A stretch of 11,355 bases of DNA, taken from positions 1 through 11,355 of the forward strand of contig PBZZ01000028.1 in NCBI GenBank assembly GCA_002730365.1. Direction: 5' to 3'. The notes under the pieces are model-generated. The model saw only the letters and a list, made by a program, of their open reading frames with translations, was not told the DNA's origin and searched no databases. Positions within the stretch are counted from its first letter, which is position 1. The number at the start of each line of letters is the position of its first letter. The position numbers and the translations under genes are program-made. Shown piece by piece: positions 6,866 to 11,355 of the stretch. The stretch is from Deltaproteobacteria bacterium (GTDB lineage Bacteria; SAR324; NAC60-12).

Positions 6866-7002
6866 GCAAAGACGGCGGTACCGTGCCTTGAAAAAGTCGA
6901 ATGGAAAATGAATATGAAATTATTTCTGGGGAGAGGTCTGCATCTTGCAGCAGGACATAAGACGGGGGTGAGCCCAGGTCTCATGAGGCGCTTCCATTCG
7001 CC

Positions 7003-7027
7003 TGAAATAATGGGGGGCATTATTTCA
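7003..7027. repeat. Perfect 10-base inverted repeat with G5 loop
   Basis: TGAAATAATG at 7003-7012 and CATTATTTCA at 7018-7027 are exact reverse complements separated by five G. A related short palindrome, GAAATTATTTC, is at 6916-6926. The exact symmetry fits a protein-binding dyad or an RNA stem-loop; no T tract follows. Confidence 0.55.
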
Positions 7028-7034
7028 CGAAGAT

Positions 7035-7069
7035 TGAATCACCAAAAGTGAGAGCACCCAGGTGATTCA
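7035..7069. repeat. 9-base inverted repeat with nested stem
   Basis: TGAATCACC at 7035-7043 pairs with GGTGATTCA at 7061-7069. Inside the loop GTG at 7048-7050 can pair with CAC at 7055-7057. GTGAGA at 7048-7053 could instead pair with TCTCAC at 7076-7081, giving an alternative fold. It lies 7 bases after the preceding dyad. Confidence 0.5.
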
Positions 7070-7359
7070 TCCATTTCTCACCTAGGCCCACATTCGATAC
7101 AATGCAAGAACGCTCCCTTTTTCTGAAAGTTTTTTAATTTTTGTTCTTAAGTGCTGTTTCAATTAGCTTTATTCCTTTTCATAGAAATCTCCCAAGTCCT
7201 AATCTAGCCATCTTTCGCTTGCCTATCCGACACTCTTTGCCGAACAATTGACCACATCCAGAATTTCACGTTTCGGTTTTTCCGCAAATTCCTTAGAATC
7301 CATTAATCAGATTTCTTTCGCTCCTGTTCGTATTCCGTTCCTGCAAATTGAATAGAGTT

Positions 7360-9174
7360 ATGAACCCAGACAGTCCTTTCAGTATTGGCATTGATCTAGG
7401 CACAACCAACAGCGCCCTGGCTTTCATTCATCATGAAGAGGCTGAAGGGAGCCAGATTCTCTCCATTCCTCAATTGATTGATCGGAATTTGCTTGATGAG
7501 CTTCCGACACTCCCTTCTTTTCTATACTGTCCTTTGAAAGAGGAGTCCTCCAATTTACTAGGGCACTTAAAATGGGAAACCGCCAACGAACATTTGGTTG
7601 GAACGGGAGCTCGAGTGCTTGGAGAAAAAATTCCCCAACGTCTGATCAGTTCTGCCAAGTCCTGGCTTTGTCACCCAGAAGGTCAAAAACAATCCATTCT
7701 ACCGCTCTATGCACCAGAAGATCTGACCAAAATTTCTGCAGTTGATGCAGCAACAGCCTACCTACAACACTTGCGAGAGGCCTGGGATGAAAGTCACCTA
7801 CAGGAATTGATATCTGATCAACAGGTTACAATCACTGTTCCGGCTTCTTTCGATGCAGTCGCCAGGGAGTTGACACTTCAGGCTGCCACAGCTGCAGGAT
7901 TTTCAACGATCACCCTGCTAGAAGAGCCCATTTCAGCTTTTTATGCCTGGCTTGCAGAGAACGGAGAAAATTGGCGAGAGCAAGTCAGCATTGGTGACTT
8001 GATTCTTGTTTGTGATATCGGGGGAGGCACCACTGATTTTAGCCTGATTCTTGTCCGTCAAGAAGAAGGCTCCCTCCAGCTTGACCGCATTGCTGTCGGA
8101 GATCACATCCTGCTGGGTGGTGACAATATGGATTTGACCCTCGCTCGGACTCTGCAACTAAAAATGCAGGAGGAAGGGCATCAATTACAGCAATGGCAGT
8201 TTTTTGGTTTGGCACATTCATGTCGTGAGGCAAAAGAACAACTGCTGCAGGATGCTGAATTAGAAAGTGTTAGTGTGGTGGTACCTGGTCGTGGAAGCCG
8301 TCTTGTGGGGGGAACCATTTCTTGTGAACTTACTCGCCAGGAACTGGAAGCAGCTTTGTTGGAAGGATTTTTTTCAACATGTGGTGTGGAAGACAGGCCA
8401 ACCCAGCATACTCAGCGCACAGGACTACGCACACTTGGTTTGAACTACGCCCAAGATTCCCGAATCCTTAGACATCTAGTCCAGTTTCTTCATGAAAGCA
8501 GACAGAGAATTGGTGACGAAGAGCTACCTGAAAACATCCTAAAGCAAGATTTTCTTGCACCTTCTGCAATCCTGTTTAATGGAGGTACTACGAAGGCTCC
8601 TTTGTTCAGGGATCGAATCGTTGAAACCCTCAACGGTTGGCTAGAGACCATTGAACATCCCAACCTAAAACTACTGGAGTTGAGCGACCCAGATCTTGCG
8701 GTGGCTCAAGGGGCCGCCTACTACGGTAGCGTCCAGAGAGGCCTAGGCCTTCGTATTCGCAGCGCCAACACTTTCTCTTACTACATTGGTGTTGAATCCA
8801 CGATGCCAGCTATTCCGGGAATGCCTCCTTTCATGAATGGGCTCTGCGTAGCTCCATCTGGAATGGAAGAAGGCAGTGAGGTCAAGCTACCAGGAATGGA
8901 ATTCGGTTTGTTGGTTGGAGAAACTGCGCAATTCCGCTTCTTCATCAGTCGAGAGCGAAAAGACGAAGCCGGAGATCTTCTAGAAAATGCTGAAGAAGAG
9001 CTCGAAGAATTAGCTAGTCTGGAAGTCTGTCTGGAAATGGAAGATGCCACTGAATCACAGGTTGTTCCAGTACAGTTGCGCACAATACTGACAGAAGTTG
9101 GTGCTCTGGAACTGTGGTGTGAGAAGACCGATGGATCTCAACAATGGAAACTAGAATTTAACCTGCGCAACTAG
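7360..9174 (+). CDS. Hsp70-family chaperone/ATPase with non-DnaK C-terminus
   Basis: The 604-residue protein has the actin-like Hsp70 nucleotide-binding domain. It shows IGIDLGTTNSA at 9-19 (phosphate 1), DIGGGTTD near 219-226 (phosphate 2), LGGDNMD near 250-256, the adenosine motif NGGTTKAP near 407-414, and DPDLAVAQGAAYYGS near 446-458. After about residue 460 the sequence does not follow the DnaK substrate domain and lacks an EEVD-like tail. It has a beta-rich stretch with an acidic segment (about 540-570). This matches the broad group of divergent bacterial Hsp70 proteins outside DnaK/HscA, whose clients are mostly unknown. No J-domain or GrpE gene is near. The frame opens at TTG 7348, but I chose ATG 7360, which has AGAG before it and starts directly before the first strand. 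It ends with a double stop TAGTAG, five bases from the convergent gene. Confidence 0.88.
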   Translation: MNPDSPFSIGIDLGTTNSALAFIHHEEAEGSQILSIPQLIDRNLLDELPTLPSFLYCPLKEESSNLLGHLKWETANEHLVGTGARVLGEKIPQRLISSAKSWLCHPEGQKQSILPLYAPEDLTKISAVDAATAYLQHLREAWDESHLQELISDQQVTITVPASFDAVARELTLQAATAAGFSTITLLEEPISAFYAWLAENGENWREQVSIGDLILVCDIGGGTTDFSLILVRQEEGSLQLDRIAVGDHILLGGDNMDLTLARTLQLKMQEEGHQLQQWQFFGLAHSCREAKEQLLQDAELESVSVVVPGRGSRLVGGTISCELTRQELEAALLEGFFSTCGVEDRPTQHTQRTGLRTLGLNYAQDSRILRHLVQFLHESRQRIGDEELPENILKQDFLAPSAILFNGGTTKAPLFRDRIVETLNGWLETIEHPNLKLLELSDPDLAVAQGAAYYGSVQRGLGLRIRSANTFSYYIGVESTMPAIPGMPPFMNGLCVAPSGMEEGSEVKLPGMEFGLLVGETAQFRFFISRERKDEAGDLLENAEEELEELASLEVCLEMEDATESQVVPVQLRTILTEVGALELWCEKTDGSQQWKLEFNLRN

Positions 9175-9179
9175 TAGTG

Positions 9180-10064
9180 TCAGGACAGTGTGAGAGAACC
9201 CTCTAAAGGATTTGCCAGATCCAACGGTTGAATCTCAACAAAATGCAGCAAATCCGTACGGAGTTTGACCAAGGCAAATTGCTGAAACAAATCGCCGGCA
9301 AAATGCTTACGTAGGAACTGACGCAGAATTGTGTGCTCAGGTTGGAGCAAAACACGATCACAGAGACTTAAGTATTCTACCTGACGAACATCAATAAACT
9401 GCTCAACTTGATCCACATTCGTCTCACCAGGCTCAGAAGACAATCCAGCGAAATGCAGGCTTACTCGATGGCATAGGTCTTCAAGTAAGTTCCCATAGAG
9501 GACAAGGCTCTCCAAAAAAGAAAAATCCCGCAACATCAGTTCGTGTACTGCCTCACACTTGGTATAGAACAGATTCGCCTGAATCTGTCCATGATCGTTG
9601 AACAGCTTGCGCTGATTGACATTGTATTCTCTGAAATTGCTGAGGTGCAGCAATAGCAATTGACCGGTATGATCCCAACATGCTTTGCGCTCCTCCAAAA
9701 TCTGTCCCACATGTACGGCACGTTTTAACAGACTCTGGACCAACTCTAATGGCAAATCCAGGGCAACACAATGAGCCAAAGTGAACGGTCGCTTGGTCCC
9801 TCGAATACCGGGCATCGCTGGTCGCCAGGCCCAAAATGGAGTCCGAGCCATCTCCAACAATCCTCCAAAGGGCATCTCCTTTTGTTGCTTCCAATGTTCA
9901 AAAAGACGCTCACGCAGTCGCTCATCCTGAACCAAATTGATCCGACGACGACCCTTGCGATCACGGAGTCCATCTAACGAAAAGACATGTGGCAATAAGT
10001 CCGCAAGAGGTGCTTCGCCAGCAAAATTCCAGTTTGCAGGATGGTGCTGCAAGTTTTCCGTCAT
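9180..10064 (-). CDS. Hypothetical protein, no recognised family
   Basis: The 294-residue protein has no signal peptide, membrane segment or catalytic motif that I recognise. It looks soluble and mainly helical, rich in Leu, His, Gln and Arg. A basic segment, RDRKGRRR, is near 34-41, and a Trp-rich stretch, ARTPFWAWRPAMPGIRGT, is near 73-90. Coding is supported by its length, its clean fit between neighbours and the continuous frame, while overlapping frames look like shadows. It converges on the Hsp70 gene with 5 bases between stops and is divergent from the kinase-like gene with 143 bases between starts. A link to either neighbour is possible but only positional. Confidence 0.75.
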   Translation of the reverse strand: MTENLQHHPANWNFAGEAPLADLLPHVFSLDGLRDRKGRRRINLVQDERLRERLFEHWKQQKEMPFGGLLEMARTPFWAWRPAMPGIRGTKRPFTLAHCVALDLPLELVQSLLKRAVHVGQILEERKACWDHTGQLLLLHLSNFREYNVNQRKLFNDHGQIQANLFYTKCEAVHELMLRDFSFLESLVLYGNLLEDLCHRVSLHFAGLSSEPGETNVDQVEQFIDVRQVEYLSLCDRVLLQPEHTILRQFLRKHFAGDLFQQFALVKLRTDLLHFVEIQPLDLANPLEGSLTLS

Positions 10065-10078
10065 AGTTCCGTATATTT

Positions 10079-10107
10079 CTGGTTTGTGTTAGTTTTTGAT
10101 TTATAAT
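10079..10107 (+). promoter_or_regulatory. Candidate promoter of the kinase-like gene
   Basis: A perfect -10 hexamer TATAAT lies at 10102-10107 in the AT-rich space between two divergent genes. With a 17-base spacer the -35 would be CTGGTT at 10079-10084, which is weak. Transcription from here would give a leader of about 95 bases before the ATG at 10208. Confidence 0.35.
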
Positions 10108-10207
10108 GTTCTTTACAAAAATGGACTTGCCTTAATTTGGTCAAGTCAGGTTGGTCTCCGGGAATTTATCACATCCACATTCTGTCCCGTTCACATCCAA
10201 AAGTGCT

Positions 10208-11236
10208 ATGCCTACAAATTCAAATCCCCCACTCGTCGCAGCCTTGCGGAAAAAAGATGCCTACCTCGATTCTGTCAGTAAAATCCGCTTTCAAGAGACG
10301 GTCTCTTCTTATCTATTCAAAGCTGGTGATCACTTCTACAAGATCAAGAAGGCTGATAGTGAGCACACAAGCTTAGCGGTTAAACAGGCTTTTTGCCAAG
10401 AGGAAGCCAAATTACTACATCGACTCAATGGAGAAGAATTACAGGCCGAAGTACTTCCTGTTTATCAGAATGGGAAAAGTTTCAGCTACAAGAATGAGAC
10501 CGGGGCCACAGCTATAGACTACGCTCTCAAAACAACTGCGCTGAGCGAACGCAACCTAGTGAGTCATCTGCTGGATCAGAAAAAACTCTCACTGATTGCT
10601 GTTGGACGAATCGCCCGCAAACTCGCTCAAGTACACTTAGATTTCCCTGCAAACGACAAGACCGCGCACGAACGAGGACGGGCGGATGTGCTGCGTTCGC
10701 TGTGCGAAGATATGCTTTATCAGATGAAACGTCACTTGGACGAGTCATTCACCCAACCTATTCGGGATATGATTCGTCACCCACTGGAAAAATTTTTTGA
10801 TGAGCAAAATCGGCTTTTTCAGCGCCGAATTCGTAAGCATCGAATCGTTGAGGGGCATGGCGCACTGCTGCCTGAGCACATCCATGTTAAAGGCCAGACG
10901 GTAATATTTCTAAGCCCTCAGGAAGCCCAGAAAAAATATGCGATTCTAGATGCTGCTAACGATGTGGCAACCTTCTCTGTAGAATTGTTACGCCAACAAG
11001 AAGAAGAGTTAAATAGTAGTTTTCTGGATCGATACCTACGTAGTTCTCGGGATCGCACCGACATGAAACCCTTGCTCCCTGTCTATCAAATATATGCGGC
11101 GCTAAGACTGGGTGTTACCAGTTGTGAGATGCGTACAGCAATGGCTTGGTCAGAAGAAGAACGCGAAGCGTTTCAGCAGAGGGCTGTACAGTACTTTAAT
11201 ATTGCTGTCCGTTTTGCTCGGCAACTACCACACTAA
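10208..11236 (+). CDS. Degenerate aminoglycoside-phosphotransferase-like (COG2187-type) protein, probable pseudokinase
   Basis: The 342-residue protein follows the kinase-like family in which an N-lobe with a YKxKK lysine is followed by an FCxEE helix. Here FYKIKK is at 43-48 and FCQEEAKLLHRL at 62-73. The family C-lobe normally has HGDLHxxN and then a FD metal-binding motif. The aligned region here reads HGALLPEHI at 217-225 and VIFLSP at 232-237, so the catalytic Asp, the following His and Asn, and the metal Asp all appear replaced. The segment after this keeps the family pattern (ILDAANDVATFSVELL, FLDRYL, LLPVYQIYAALRLG). The ATP lysine is kept and phosphotransfer residues are lost, so a non-catalytic or altered role is inferred. 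The frame extends to TTG 10151; ATG 10208 was chosen because no ribosome site favours the longer form. It precedes lysC by 57 bases. Confidence 0.7.
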   Translation: MPTNSNPPLVAALRKKDAYLDSVSKIRFQETVSSYLFKAGDHFYKIKKADSEHTSLAVKQAFCQEEAKLLHRLNGEELQAEVLPVYQNGKSFSYKNETGATAIDYALKTTALSERNLVSHLLDQKKLSLIAVGRIARKLAQVHLDFPANDKTAHERGRADVLRSLCEDMLYQMKRHLDESFTQPIRDMIRHPLEKFFDEQNRLFQRRIRKHRIVEGHGALLPEHIHVKGQTVIFLSPQEAQKKYAILDAANDVATFSVELLRQQEEELNSSFLDRYLRSSRDRTDMKPLLPVYQIYAALRLGVTSCEMRTAMAWSEEEREAFQQRAVQYFNIAVRFARQLPH

Positions 11237-11293
11237 TCACCGTCAACCTCAACAAACCATCGCTCCCTCTATTTTCGACCAAAGTCCAGTGTA

Positions 11294-11355
11294 ATGAGCC
11301 ATTTCGTCCAAAAATTTGGCGGCACCAGCCTTGGCACAGCCGATCGCATGAAAGG
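11294..11355 (+). CDS. lysC: Aspartate kinase, N-terminal fragment cut by the window end
   Basis: The first 20 codons read MSHFVQKFGGTSLGTADRMK, with the KFGGTS nucleotide-binding signature of aspartokinases at residues 7-12. The enzyme phosphorylates aspartate in the first step to lysine, threonine, methionine and diaminopimelate. The start ATG directly follows GTA with no strong ribosome site. It lies 57 bases after the kinase-like gene in the same direction, so it may share its transcript. The rest, including the regulatory ACT domains, is beyond the window. Confidence 0.85.
   Translation, partial: MSHFVQKFGGTSLGTADRMK

Larger units (their letters stand above)
6837..7359. other. Gene-free region with multiple dyads
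   Basis: About 520 bases separate the RHH-like gene from the Hsp70 gene. I see no convincing coding sequence; a 19-codon frame at 6901 has no ribosome site. The left 250 bases hold a string of inverted repeats: 6842-6865, 6938-6950, 6986-7003, 7003-7027 and 7035-7069. A pyrimidine/T-rich stretch follows at 7111-7145. The right part, 7145-7359, is AT-rich and must contain the Hsp70 promoter, but no clear -35/-10 pair was found. Confidence 0.55.

Noticed and set aside
6829..7020. 63-codon minus-strand frame in the dyad region
   Set aside because: It overlaps inverted repeats, has no ribosome site or recognised motif, and looks like chance.

Overview
The window reads as chromosomal DNA of a Gram-negative, proteobacterium-like bacterium. 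The signs are a type II secretion/type IV pilus assembly ATPase, a long-chain polyprenyl diphosphate synthase of the quinone type, a stand-alone receiver protein, an indole-3-glycerol-phosphate-synthase-like protein and the start of an aspartate kinase. Genes are small, unrelated housekeeping or accessory units on both strands. A marine delta/SAR324-like lineage is possible, but nothing in the sequence fixes the taxon. No rRNA, tRNA, CRISPR array, transposase or integrase was found.

Layout. 1-830 is gene-free and packed with degenerate hairpin repeats, ending in terminator-like structures. 831-3173 (minus strand) holds a GspE/PilB-type ATPase followed by a small HNH nuclease, probably one transcript. 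A 265-base divergent intergenic region leads to a polyprenyl diphosphate synthase (3439-4446, plus). Its stop codon directly abuts the stop codon of a single-domain response regulator (4447-4899, minus), which lies just downstream of a divergent trpC-like gene (4922-5755, minus).

5756-7359 looks like an accessory insert. A ParA-family ATPase that starts at TTG overlaps a small ribbon-helix-helix-like protein, resembling a plasmid partition pair of the ParF/ParG kind. It is flanked upstream by an AT-rich region with a repeated 9-mer and downstream by about 520 gene-free bases carrying several strong inverted repeats.

7360-11355 holds an Hsp70-family ATPase with a non-DnaK C-terminus and, convergent with it, a 294-residue protein of no recognised family. 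Divergent from that gene is a protein that I read as a degenerate (catalytically dead) member of the COG2187/aminoglycoside-phosphotransferase-like kinase fold. The window ends in the first 20 codons of aspartate kinase (lysC).

The most interesting points are the apparent pseudokinase, the altered active-site motifs of the trpC-like protein, the chromosomal ParA/RHH pair with its dyad-rich flank, and a family of GCC-loop-GGC hairpins scattered through the intergenic spaces. All calls rest on reading motifs by eye; no database search was run.
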